Below, piece after piece: positions 23,372 through 30,481 of a stretch of DNA of 47,459 bases. The translations under genes were made by a program, and so were the position numbers. How positions within the stretch are numbered: the first letter of the stretch is position 1; every line of letters begins with the position of its first letter. The notes beneath the pieces are model-generated. The model saw only the letters and a list, made by a program, of their open reading frames with translations. It made no database searches and had not been told where the DNA came from. The stretch comes from Flavobacteriaceae bacterium (lineage in GTDB: Bacteria > Bacteroidota > Bacteroidia > Flavobacteriales > Weeksellaceae), in contig JAITMJ010000076.1 of NCBI GenBank assembly GCA_031277475.1, forward strand, positions 1-47,459, read 5' to 3'.

Positions 23372-23773
23372 ATGCTTAAAAACTCCAAAAGCGTAATAAC
23401 TTCCGAAGACAGTAGGGAGTTTGGTTACACGTCAGCGGGACGAGAAGCCGCAATGTCCGAAAAGGCGATTTCAGCCTTGAATACATCGCTAATTAAATCC
23501 ATTAAAAAAGGTGATGTTTATGTAAATCACATCAGTACATCTCGATCCGGGATGAGCAGAGCATTTTCATTTTATGTTTTGAGTAAAGACGGTTTAATAT
23601 GTATAAACAGGGAAATAGGTTCTGTTTTAGGTTTAGATTCAGCAAAAAATGGTAGAGGATTAAATGTTGTAGGTTGCGGTATGGATATGGTTTTTGCTAC
23701 CTTATATTCATTTTTTAAAAACATTGGTTTGAAAAATTACCCACATTTAGCCAATAACTATAAACTTATTTAA
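23372..23773 (+). CDS. Small phage protein of a widespread unknown family (RSGMSR / GCGMDM motifs)
   Basis: 133 residues. KKGDVYVNHISTSRSGMSRAF and, later, VVGCGMDMVFATLYS match a short conserved pattern that I recall from many tailed-phage small proteins of unknown function (GDTVY...RSGMSR...GCGMDMGF). It is the first gene after the structured leader and begins the early-type operon 23372-25233. No catalytic role can be assigned. Confidence 0.65.
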   Translation: MLKNSKSVITSEDSREFGYTSAGREAAMSEKAISALNTSLIKSIKKGDVYVNHISTSRSGMSRAFSFYVLSKDGLICINREIGSVLGLDSAKNGRGLNVVGCGMDMVFATLYSFFKNIGLKNYPHLANNYKLI

Positions 23774-23776
23774 AAA

Positions 23777-24073
23777 ATGAATCTAAGAAACTACAAAGAT
23801 TATTGCTTTTTCACTTATGAAAGTAGCGATTTCGATTATCATATTTTCGATTTAGGAGATGTGGTAATTAACGGTAAAAATGAGATTGGGGTTATAATAC
23901 AACTTCATCCATTTTTGAATGAAAGTAAATATCCGATTAATTCGGAAGTAAGAACCGATATGTTCGGAAATGAATCATCTTATTATTTAAGACTTGCAAA
24001 ACAGGATGAAATTAAAAAATATCGTCCGGAATTATTTAATGAAATTTTAACAAATAAAAATCAAAAGAAATGA
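23777..24073 (+). CDS. Small phage protein, unknown
   Basis: 98 residues, acidic and aromatic at the N-terminus (YKDYCFFTYESSDFDYHIFDLGD). It starts three bases after the previous stop and overlaps the next ATG by four bases, so it is part of a tight operon. No recognised domain. Confidence 0.6.
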   Translation: MNLRNYKDYCFFTYESSDFDYHIFDLGDVVINGKNEIGVIIQLHPFLNESKYPINSEVRTDMFGNESSYYLRLAKQDEIKKYRPELFNEILTNKNQKK

Positions 24074-24252
24074 GAACAATAACAGTGTTTGAAAAAGAAA
24101 CAGGAGAGAAAGTAACAGAACGTTCGTTTTATGGAGAATATAGGCTTGATGAGTTTGGTAATGAAATCTACATTAATGCGGACGAACAATGCTACGATTG
24201 GTTTCACGAGAATTGGGGTGAAGAAGAATATTACTACGAGAAATTAGGATAA
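24070..24252 (+). CDS. Small phage protein, unknown
   Basis: 60 residues, acidic, with a C-terminal DEQCYDWFHENWGEEEYYYE. It overlaps the upstream gene in ATGA, which supports real translation. It is followed by 54 bases containing a CGGCAA sequence. Function unknown. Confidence 0.55.
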   Translation: MRTITVFEKETGEKVTERSFYGEYRLDEFGNEIYINADEQCYDWFHENWGEEEYYYEKLG

Positions 24253-24306
24253 ACGCAAACTCGCTGCGCTATCGGCAATACGGGCAATTTTTAAAATCAA
24301 AAGAAA

Positions 24307-24564
24307 ATGAATTATATCATACTACAAAGAGTAACGGCATCACCTTCTTTTAGAGGTAAATACCTTGCTGATTTAGAAGGTATTAAGTGGTCAGACGACT
24401 TCAATGATTCGTTTATATTTACAGAAAAAGAATCGTTAATAAAAGTCAGTGAAAAATTAAGAAATGAGGGAAAAACAATTAAACTCTGTCGTGGTGAATG
24501 GATATGCGAGGACGAATGGACGGGGAGAAAAGGACATTACAGATACGATGTATCAAATTTTTAA
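24307..24564 (+). CDS. Small phage protein, unknown
   Basis: 85 residues (MNYIILQRVTASPSFRGKYL...), mixed beta/alpha-looking, ending GHYRYDVSNF. It has no known motif and is probably co-transcribed with its neighbours. The region directly after it contains the GAGG-CGGCAA-CCTC hairpin. Confidence 0.55.
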   Translation: MNYIILQRVTASPSFRGKYLADLEGIKWSDDFNDSFIFTEKESLIKVSEKLRNEGKTIKLCRGEWICEDEWTGRKGHYRYDVSNF

Positions 24565-24577
24565 AAATCAAAAAAAA

Positions 24578-24615
24578 GAGGCGGCAACCTCGAATAACAT
24601 TAATAATTAACAGAA
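24578..24615 (+). promoter_or_regulatory. CGGYAA-loop hairpin leader element, copy 1
   Basis: GAGG-CGGCAA-CCTC (24578-24591) is followed by GAATAACATTAATAATTAACA up to the ATG at 24616. The same loop and tail recur before 25306, and a variant occurs before 26555. Confidence 0.55.
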
Positions 24616-25233
24616 ATGAAAGCATTACAAAAAATTGCAGAAAAATATTCTGCGATTGACTACAACGAAAATAACTACCACATTGGCGGTGGTTTAGACG
24701 GCGCAAAATTCGCCTCAAAAAGACACGAAAACGCTAAATATGACGAGGGCAAATTGACACTCGGTAAAGCGGCTCAAATGTTTAAAAATGCAACCGGACA
24801 AGATTTGGATTTTGTAAAAGAAATCATAAACTACGCCGTTCCGAATATGGAGTGGCATCACGCCGGAAAACTGCCAAAATCTTACGGCGGCGGTATGAAA
24901 AAAACATACTTTTTAAATAGCGTTGAAATCGTAGAAATTGCTCAAAATTGGCAATCTTATGTTGATAAATTGGCAATATCAAAAGAAAACAAACGCAGGG
25001 CTGATGACGAGCGAAAATCACGAGAGCAGGTTAAGCAAGAGTTTTTAAAAGAAAATGCGACAAAAATCGTGCGTGTATCATCTCGTCCGGCGTTATTTTA
25101 TGAAACCAACAAAGAAATGAGCGGTAAGTTTGGCTGGTTTTCGAGTTATGGAAAATCTTACAATTTGCCCGAATATTACACAGGTTGGCAGTTTGAAAGC
25201 GAAGAAAAGTATAACGAATTTAATAAATTATAG
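24616..25233 (+). CDS. Phage protein of unknown function
   Basis: 205 residues. The N-terminal half has a short Gly-rich segment (NYHIGGGLDGAKFASKRH). A Lys/Arg/Glu-rich helix follows (about 115-150, ENKRRADDERKSREQVKQEF), and the C-terminus is aromatic (SGKFGWFSSYGKSYNLPEYY). Not recognised. It follows leader element copy 1 and precedes leader copy 2 and a recombinase gene. Confidence 0.6.
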   Translation: MKALQKIAEKYSAIDYNENNYHIGGGLDGAKFASKRHENAKYDEGKLTLGKAAQMFKNATGQDLDFVKEIINYAVPNMEWHHAGKLPKSYGGGMKKTYFLNSVEIVEIAQNWQSYVDKLAISKENKRRADDERKSREQVKQEFLKENATKIVRVSSRPALFYETNKEMSGKFGWFSSYGKSYNLPEYYTGWQFESEEKYNEFNKL

Positions 25234-25242
25234 TAAAAAAAA

Positions 25243-25305
25243 CCGTGCCGGTCATAGGTCGGCAAACCTCGCGGCACGGCTGAATAACGTTAATAAATTA
25301 ACATT
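25243..25305 (+). promoter_or_regulatory. CGGYAA-loop hairpin leader element, copy 2 (extended stem)
   Basis: An outer stem CCGTGCCG/CGGCACGG (25243-25250 with 25272-25279) encloses AGGT-CGGCAA-ACCT (25256-25269). It is followed by TGAATAACGTTAATAAATTAACATT up to the ATG at 25306. Loop and downstream tail match copy 1, although the stems differ, which is the pattern expected for a conserved RNA element. Confidence 0.6.
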
Positions 25306-26262
25306 ATGGCAAAGTTAAAATTTATTTATGAATATGAAAAACTTATCGCCGGTATGGAAAATAAATCGGTTCTTACACCGGACGGCGATTATTACAAAGA
25401 GGAAACGATAAGAGTTTGGAAGTCTAAAATCGGTATTTTTTCAGATTATCAAAAACATTTAAACAGAAAAATACGGCTTGCAGATATTGATTTTGGGTGG
25501 ACGGAAAAGTTTCACCTTTATTTGCTTTCGGAAAATTACGCAAAAAACTCAATATCAAACATTAACAGCACTTTAAAAGCGTTTTTGCGGCGAATGTATC
25601 GGGCAGGAAAAATGAGATACAACGGCGATGGTATCAGATGTCAGAATGAAATAACGACCGCCGTTTTCAGTGATATTAGCGATTTGCGAAAATTGTATCA
25701 TCACGATTTTTCAAAAACTGCCGGATATGCAAGAGTGCGAGACGTTTATATTTGTCAGTGCTTTTTGGGGCTTCGAGTTTCCGATATGATGAGTTTTATT
25801 TCCGATTTAAAACTGCACACGAAAAACATTAACGATAAAACGTTTTTCGAGATTAAAACACGCAAAACAGGTGAAGTGGTTGTAATTCCTGCCGCCGATG
25901 TAGTTTTAGAAATTGCAGAACGCCGGAATTTTGATTTTGGTAAAAGTTTTTCACGCTCATATTACGAAAGGGAAATATCAAAAGTTGTAGCAATAGCGGG
26001 CATTGACAAAGATATTTTGTTTCATCGAACAGAGGGCGGAAAAGTGGTTGAGCGTGTCGTGAAATACAGCGATTTGATTTGCACACACACCGCCCGAAGA
26101 ACATTTGCCACAAACGCCTATCTTTCCGGCTTGAATCCGCTTGATATTATGAAAATTACGGGTCATAAAACATTTAATTCTTTCATTCGATACATCCGTT
26201 GCGAAAATATGAACGTGGCTTTAAAAATTTCAGACCACGAATTTTTTAAGACGAGGTTGTGA
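25306..26262 (+). CDS. Tyrosine recombinase A
   Basis: 318 residues. The N-terminal core-binding domain is SAM-like (NRKIRLADIDFGWTEKFHLY, then NYAKNSISNINSTLKAFLRR). The catalytic set is complete: Arg in GLRVSD (about 159), Lys in KTRKTGE, His-X-X-Arg in HTARRTF (about 262), His in GHKTF and Tyr in FIRYIRC (about 296). It belongs to the Bacteroidota XerC-like class. It lacks the arm-binding domain seen in recombinase C and is transcribed towards the attachment end. It may act as a phage recombinase, resolvase or invertase rather than the integrase. Confidence 0.85.
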   Translation: MAKLKFIYEYEKLIAGMENKSVLTPDGDYYKEETIRVWKSKIGIFSDYQKHLNRKIRLADIDFGWTEKFHLYLLSENYAKNSISNINSTLKAFLRRMYRAGKMRYNGDGIRCQNEITTAVFSDISDLRKLYHHDFSKTAGYARVRDVYICQCFLGLRVSDMMSFISDLKLHTKNINDKTFFEIKTRKTGEVVVIPAADVVLEIAERRNFDFGKSFSRSYYEREISKVVAIAGIDKDILFHRTEGGKVVERVVKYSDLICTHTARRTFATNAYLSGLNPLDIMKITGHKTFNSFIRYIRCENMNVALKISDHEFFKTRL

Positions 26263-26377
26263 TATTTTTTTTACCTACACTATACGCAAAAATATAAACA
26301 ATATTATTTTTTGTGTATTTGCTTGAAAATTAATTAAAAAATCCTAAAAAAAAATTTGCCGGAAAGAAAAATAATTA

Positions 26378-26385
26378 TATATTTG
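26378..26385 (+). promoter_or_regulatory. TTTG-N19-TATATTTG promoter
   Basis: TTTG at 26355-26358, a 19-base spacer and TATATTTG at 26378-26385 form a full match to the Bacteroidota housekeeping promoter. The transcript has a leader of about 160 nt before the ATG at 26555. Confidence 0.7.
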
Positions 26386-26401
26386 TGGCGTACAAAATTC
26401 A

Positions 26402-26453
26402 GTCGGAGCAAAAAAATACGCCCGACAAAGAAGTTAGGGCTTTTTTATTGCTC
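26402..26453 (+). terminator. Attenuator-like hairpin in leader of 26555 gene
   Basis: GAGCAA (26406-26411) pairs with TTGCTC (26448-26453), and GCCC (26420-26423) with GGGC (26437-26440), followed by six T residues within the stem. An alternative hairpin GTCGG/CCGAC (26402-26406 with 26422-26426) would compete with both stems. This looks like an early transcription terminator/antiterminator pair soon after the promoter. Confidence 0.45.
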
Positions 26454-26472
26454 AACAAAAAATAAATAAATT

Positions 26473-26538
26473 TGCCTGCCTGTGAGGTAGCGGTAACGCC
26501 CTCGAGAACCCGATTGGATTTTGTACAACAGACAGGCA
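26473..26538 (+). ncRNA. Structured leader element with GNRA loop and CGGYAA-type hairpin, copy 3
   Basis: Outer stem TGCCTG/CAGGCA (26473-26478 with 26533-26538) extended by CTGT/ACAG (26480-26483 with 26528-26531). Inside is GAGG-TA-GCG-GTAA-CGC-CCTC (26484-26503), then CGAGAACCCGATTGG. A T-rich run separates it from the ATG at 26555. The inner part resembles the GAGG-CGGCAA-CCTCGAATAAC element of copies 1 and 2. Confidence 0.55.
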
Positions 26539-26554
26539 TTTAATTTTTTAAAAA

Positions 26555-26896
26555 ATGTACAAATCTAATCAACCCACAACCGCAACAACAATTAATAGCG
26601 GCTGTGGAATGTCAGCCCACAACACGGGCGAGAACGCAAGCAACGATACCTTTCTGGTATCGGAGAAAACACAGAAACATTTAAAAATGTTGGTGGTTAT
26701 TCAAGAACTATACGAAACCGCTTATGAAATGGCAGAATCGTATAATTTTGATGATGAAGCCACAGAGCAAGTTTATGATACCTATTATAAGCCAATACGC
26801 AATTTAGAATTAATGCTGATGACCGATATGAACGATTGTATCATTAAAAATTTGGAGGTGTCTTTTGAAAAATATTCTAACCCTAAAATGATTTGA
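26555..26896 (+). CDS. Small phage protein, unknown
   Basis: 113 residues. The N-terminal 30 are Thr/Asn/Gly-rich (TTATTINSGCGMSAHNTGEN) and the rest is helical and acidic (ETAYEMAESYNFDDEATEQVYD). The gene is preceded by the long structured leader and followed after three bases by the antirepressor gene, so the leader would control both. Function unknown. Confidence 0.6.
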   Translation: MYKSNQPTTATTINSGCGMSAHNTGENASNDTFLVSEKTQKHLKMLVVIQELYETAYEMAESYNFDDEATEQVYDTYYKPIRNLELMLMTDMNDCIIKNLEVSFEKYSNPKMI

Positions 26897-26899
26897 GCG

Positions 26900-27547
26900 A
26901 TGGAAAATGAATTAATTAAAATCACAGAGCAAAACGGTAAGCAAGCCGTGAACGCAAGAGAATTACACGCTTTTTTAGGGAGCAAAAGGGATTTTTCAAA
27001 TTGGATTAAAGACCGTATCAAAAAATACGGATTTATTGAAAATCAAGACTTTGCAGTTTTCGACAATTTTGGCGAAAACCCCACCGGCGGCAGACCACAA
27101 AAGGAATACGCACTTACTTTGGATATGGCGAAAGAGTTATCAATGGTTGAGAACAACGACAAAGGAAAAATTGCACGGCAATATTTTATCCAAAAAGATA
27201 AAGAATATCGGCAAATCTCAAAACCACTTTCCACGTTGGATATGCTCGAACTCGCCATAAAAGGTATGCGAGAAAATAACCAAGAATTGCAGGAAGTAAA
27301 AAAAGACGTTTTGGAACTCAAAGCAAAAGTAACCACAAGACCGGATGAATATACAATCGCAGGTTACGCCACGCTAAACGGAATGCACGTCAATTTAATT
27401 CAAGCAAGCAAATTAGGCAGAGCCGCAAAAGCATTGTGCAACAATAAAAATATCACTTTGGGAAAAGTGAGGGATCCTCGATTCGGGGCAGTCTATACCT
27501 ATCCCGAATTTATTTTAAAAGAAGTTTTTGCTAAACCTGTAAATTAA
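26900..27547 (+). CDS. Phage antirepressor, AntA/AntB type
   Basis: 215 residues. The N-terminal AntA/AntB domain (about 8-95) shows VNARELHAFLGSKRDFSNWI, FGENPTGGRPQKEYALTLDMAKEL and ARQYFIQKDKEYR. A helical linker follows, with a C-terminal winged-helix-like part (TIAGYATLNGMHVNLIQASKLGRA). Such proteins bind and inactivate prophage repressors or regulate lytic genes. A terminator follows. The nearby two-HTH repressor at 30482 is a plausible target. Confidence 0.85.
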   Translation: MENELIKITEQNGKQAVNARELHAFLGSKRDFSNWIKDRIKKYGFIENQDFAVFDNFGENPTGGRPQKEYALTLDMAKELSMVENNDKGKIARQYFIQKDKEYRQISKPLSTLDMLELAIKGMRENNQELQEVKKDVLELKAKVTTRPDEYTIAGYATLNGMHVNLIQASKLGRAAKALCNNKNITLGKVRDPRFGAVYTYPEFILKEVFAKPVN

Positions 27548-27551
27548 TTTT

Positions 27552-27577
27552 AGGGGGTGAAATTCCCCCTTTTTTTT
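27552..27577 (+). terminator. Intrinsic terminator after antirepressor
   Basis: AGGGGG/CCCCCT stem (27552-27557 with 27565-27570), loop TGAAATT, then seven more T residues. It ends 14 bases before the next ATG, so recombinase B may depend on read-through. Confidence 0.8.
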
Positions 27578-27590
27578 AAACCAAAGAAAA

Positions 27591-28580
27591 ATGGAAACAC
27601 TACAATACATCGGCGGCATTTTGTCCCCCGAAATTATCCAAACCACAATATCGGGCTACACAAACGCATTGATACGCAAAATGGAAACCGGAAAAACATT
27701 AACCGACAAAGGAAAGTTATACACGCCATCCACGATACGAACCTATAAAATGTTTTACGACAATCTTTTGAATTTCGAGGAAAAATATCAAACAAAATTC
27801 GAGTTAAACCAAATCAATTACAAATTTGGAAAAGAGTTTCAGTTGTTTTTAATCCGGCAGAACCTCACCAAAAACTCAATTTCCACAATATTGAGCAAGT
27901 TTAAAGCCGTGATGAAATTAGCATTTATGGACGGACTTTCCTATTGGAACGGCTCCGGATTGAAAACACCGACAGAACGCACCAGCCGAACCTATTTTAC
28001 ACTCTCGGAACTGAACCGATTAAGACAAACAAACTTAACCGACAGCGAGAAAAGAGTGTTAGATACGTTTGTAATTCAATGTTTTACGGGATTAAGGTAT
28101 AGCACACTTCGTAAGTTTTTAAAAAATCCGTTTTCCTATATCCACGAAACCGAAGGGAAACTTTACCTCGATATTGTCGCCGATAAAACCGATGAGCAAA
28201 GCGTTGTCCCTATCGGAGAAACCGTTACCTCAATACTTTCAAAATATCCGTCCGGAAAAATAAAAATATCTACCGAATGGTATTACAGCCGGACGATGAA
28301 AACAATCACTCAAAAAGCAGGAATCTCGCAGGATATTGTTGTCCGCAGAACAATAGGCGGAACGATGCAGGAAACGTTTGAAAGCAAATACAAAAAAATA
28401 TCCTCACACACAGCGAGAATCACGTTTATCACGCTACTAAAACAAACCGATATTTCCGATAAAAAAATTTCCGCAATGACGGGGCAAACCGAATCCCAAA
28501 TGAACCACTACAACCGAAGCGAAAAGTTTGATATGGTGAAAGACCTAATCGGACACGGATTTTTTGATGTTGTTATTTAG
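27591..28580 (+). CDS. Tyrosine recombinase B (active-site His replaced by Gln)
   Basis: 329 residues. The SAM-like N-terminal domain has NLTKNSISTILSKFKAVMKLAF. Catalytic motifs are Arg in GLRYS, Lys in ADKTDEQSV, His-X-X-Arg in SSHTARITF and Tyr in MNHYNRSE. The usual Gly-His before the Tyr is Gly-Gln (MTGQTES). Some active members of the superfamily tolerate changes at this position, so activity is undecided. It belongs to the same general class as recombinase A but is clearly divergent. It lies between a strong terminator and the HicAB promoter. Confidence 0.8.
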   Translation: METLQYIGGILSPEIIQTTISGYTNALIRKMETGKTLTDKGKLYTPSTIRTYKMFYDNLLNFEEKYQTKFELNQINYKFGKEFQLFLIRQNLTKNSISTILSKFKAVMKLAFMDGLSYWNGSGLKTPTERTSRTYFTLSELNRLRQTNLTDSEKRVLDTFVIQCFTGLRYSTLRKFLKNPFSYIHETEGKLYLDIVADKTDEQSVVPIGETVTSILSKYPSGKIKISTEWYYSRTMKTITQKAGISQDIVVRRTIGGTMQETFESKYKKISSHTARITFITLLKQTDISDKKISAMTGQTESQMNHYNRSEKFDMVKDLIGHGFFDVVI

Positions 28581-28616
28581 AATGAATATAAATAACGATT
28601 GTTTGATAAATATATT

Positions 28617-28647
28617 TTTGAAATTGATATTTAAACGAATATCTTTG
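28617..28647 (+). promoter_or_regulatory. TTTG-N19-TATCTTTG promoter of hicAB
   Basis: TTTG at 28617-28620, 19-base spacer, TATCTTTG at 28640-28647, then TAGCG. Full match to the Bacteroidota promoter. Start codon of hicA is 21 bases downstream. Confidence 0.72.
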
Positions 28648-28667
28648 TAGCGTATTAATTAAATAAA

Positions 28668-28862
28668 ATGAAATATTCGGAATTAGAAAGAGCAATTAAG
28701 AAAACAACAAATTGCAAATTTTTCAGAAATGGAAGAAGTCATCCTTTATGGATAAACGAAGATACGGGAGACATTTTTGCAATGAGTTATCACGGTAGCC
28801 AAGAAGTAAAAAGGGGAACATTAAACGATATTATTAAAAAATCGGGCGTAAAATTGAAATAA
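28668..28862 (+). CDS. hicA: HicA-type mRNA interferase toxin
   Basis: 64 residues, the normal length of the family, with the double-stranded-RNA-binding-like fold. SELERAIKKTTNCKFFRNGRSH leads to the catalytic His25, followed by PLWIN, SYHGSQEVKRGTLNDIIKKSG. HicA cleaves mRNA to arrest growth and is neutralised by HicB. It is followed after 12 bases by the antitoxin gene. It probably stabilises the prophage or acts in phage defence; that is inference. Confidence 0.85.
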   Translation: MKYSELERAIKKTTNCKFFRNGRSHPLWINEDTGDIFAMSYHGSQEVKRGTLNDIIKKSGVKLK

Positions 28863-28874
28863 AAATTTATAGTT

Positions 28875-29285
28875 ATGAACAAAGTAAAAGCATTTATAGA
28901 AATCGGTAAAGACCGAACATACAGCGTCTATATAGATTTGGCAGACAACACCTTAAACTATGGTATTCACGGAAACGGAAATACAGTTGATGAGGCAATA
29001 GAAGATTTTAAAAATTCTTACTCCGAAATGAAAGAAATTTATGCAGAAATGAACAAAAAATTTGTAGAGGCTGAATTTGAATATCATTATGATACTGCTT
29101 CCTTTTTGGAATATTACACCGCCTATTTTTCGCTTACCGGATTATCTCGTTTGGTAGGTATTCATCACGGGCAATTAAGCCATTACGTTACGGGTAGGAG
29201 AACACCGAGCAAAAAAACTGTTGAGAAAATGCAATACAGCATACAAAAATTCGGTAAAGAACTGAATCAAGTTCATTTTATTTGA
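28875..29285 (+). CDS. hicB: HicB-type antitoxin with HTH domain
   Basis: 136 residues. The N-terminal half has a degraded RNase H-like HicB fold (KAFIEIGKDRTYSVYIDLADN, HGNGNTVDEAIEDFKNSYSE). The C-terminal half is a helix-turn-helix (FSLTGLSRLVGIHHGQLSHYVTG) that would repress the operon promoter. It is co-transcribed with the toxin and ends at a strong bidirectional-looking terminator. Confidence 0.82.
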   Translation: MNKVKAFIEIGKDRTYSVYIDLADNTLNYGIHGNGNTVDEAIEDFKNSYSEMKEIYAEMNKKFVEAEFEYHYDTASFLEYYTAYFSLTGLSRLVGIHHGQLSHYVTGRRTPSKKTVEKMQYSIQKFGKELNQVHFI

Positions 29286-29315
29286 TTAATACACTTGTAT
29301 AATAACTTGATTTTT

Positions 29316-29339
29316 CCCCCGATTTCGGGGGATTTTTTT
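29316..29339. terminator. Intrinsic terminator between convergent hicB and lipoprotein genes
   Basis: CCCCCGA-TT-TCGGGGG with five T residues on the left and AT7 on the right. It can end transcripts from hicB; A/T symmetry on the other side allows use by the leftward operon's end. Confidence 0.82.
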
Positions 29340-29355
29340 GATGTTAAGGTTTAAA

Positions 29356-29715
29356 TTACTCTATTGAAAGACGATACCGACCTTTGATGTATCGGTTGTA
29401 ATACTTTCCGAACGATGTCGAACCTTTAAACTCATACCACATTTCAATAGGCAAATCTTTGTAAATGTATGTTTTTCGGTCTGTTTCAATTTCAAAATAT
29501 CCGGTTTTTCCGTTGCAACTATAAAAACTTGCACCCCTAATCCAAGAACTTTTGCTTGTATCTGCATTGTCCGTAAATTTAAAATCCGCAGAATGTATAA
29601 TTTTTTCCGCTTGCGAGTAAGACGTAAATGTTTGCGGAATGGTTGAACAATCTGACTTTTGTTCGCAGGAAATTGTTATTATAAAAATAACAATAAGGAT
29701 GAGATATTTTTTCAT
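29356..29715 (-). CDS. KTSC-domain lipoprotein
   Basis: 119 residues with an N-terminal lipoprotein signal (KKYLILIVIFIITISC, Cys17). The C-terminal half has YFEIETDRKTYIYKDLPIEM and STSFGKYYNRYIKGRYRL, the pattern of the small KTSC domain of unknown function. It is the last gene of the leftward lysogeny operon, so a lysogen would display it, probably in the outer membrane. A superinfection-exclusion role is possible but only inferred. Confidence 0.68.
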   Translation of the reverse strand: MKKYLILIVIFIITISCEQKSDCSTIPQTFTSYSQAEKIIHSADFKFTDNADTSKSSWIRGASFYSCNGKTGYFEIETDRKTYIYKDLPIEMWYEFKGSTSFGKYYNRYIKGRYRLSIE

Positions 29716-29721
29716 TATACT

Positions 29722-30474
29722 TTAATTCCATTTAAAAAAGCCGTGTAACACACCCGTTACGTGATAAAACTCTGACACAAACTTATCAAAACACGAGCCT
29801 AAACCACTTAAAAAGAAATGATTTGATTTTTTGAAAATATCCTCCTTATAATAAATCTTGTTTTTATATCTAATTTTTTCGATAAAATGGTATATTTCAG
29901 ATTCCGCAGTTTGATATATCCAATTAATACTATTTTCTTTTCCCCACCACTTTCTTTTTATTCTACTCGAATGATTCATTATATTTAATGAGCGTATTTG
30001 TTCTTTTTCTATTTTAATAAAACCATCTAAATCATCCCCAACTTTATTGTCCAAAATATCTATATATCGCTCCCTAAACAATGCCATTTTTAATTCCGTA
30101 AATTCATCCTCTGTCCACTTATATTTTTTGTTTCTCTGATAATCCATTATGTTACCATCAAAATAAAATGGAATTAAAGACAAAAAATAATCAAAAAAAA
30201 ATTGAAATAATCTTTCCAAATTGTCTTTTTTTATCTTATATAATTCGTTTCTAAATTCCTTTTTTGCAGTTTCAAAATCAGATTTAAACAGGCGCTCTTT
30301 CCATTCTTTAATCAATAATTCAGGATTTGGATATTTATCAGGATTTTGTACAATAGAGTTCAATGATTCAATTACATATACGGAGTTTTTAGAGGCTAAA
30401 ACAACTTGACGTGCAATTCTTTTTAAAGCCTCATCCTTGTTTTCATCTTTTAATACTCCTTTTATAATACCCAT
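29722..30474 (-). CDS. Orphan protein in the lysogeny operon, unknown function
   Basis: 250 residues from the ATG at 30474 (MGIIKGVLKDENKDEALKRI). An ATG at 30510 would overlap the repressor gene. The protein is Lys-, Asn- and aromatic-rich and mostly helical, with a hydrophobic stretch (FQFFFDYFLSLIPFYF) that could be a membrane segment or a buried helix. I do not recognise it. It lies seven bases after the repressor gene and six before the lipoprotein, so it is expressed in the lysogen, the usual place for exclusion or phage-defence genes. AT-richness exceeds that of its neighbours. Confidence 0.65.
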   Translation of the reverse strand: MGIIKGVLKDENKDEALKRIARQVVLASKNSVYVIESLNSIVQNPDKYPNPELLIKEWKERLFKSDFETAKKEFRNELYKIKKDNLERLFQFFFDYFLSLIPFYFDGNIMDYQRNKKYKWTEDEFTELKMALFRERYIDILDNKVGDDLDGFIKIEKEQIRSLNIMNHSSRIKRKWWGKENSINWIYQTAESEIYHFIEKIRYKNKIYYKEDIFKKSNHFFLSGLGSCFDKFVSEFYHVTGVLHGFFKWN

Positions 30475-30481
30475 ATTTATT

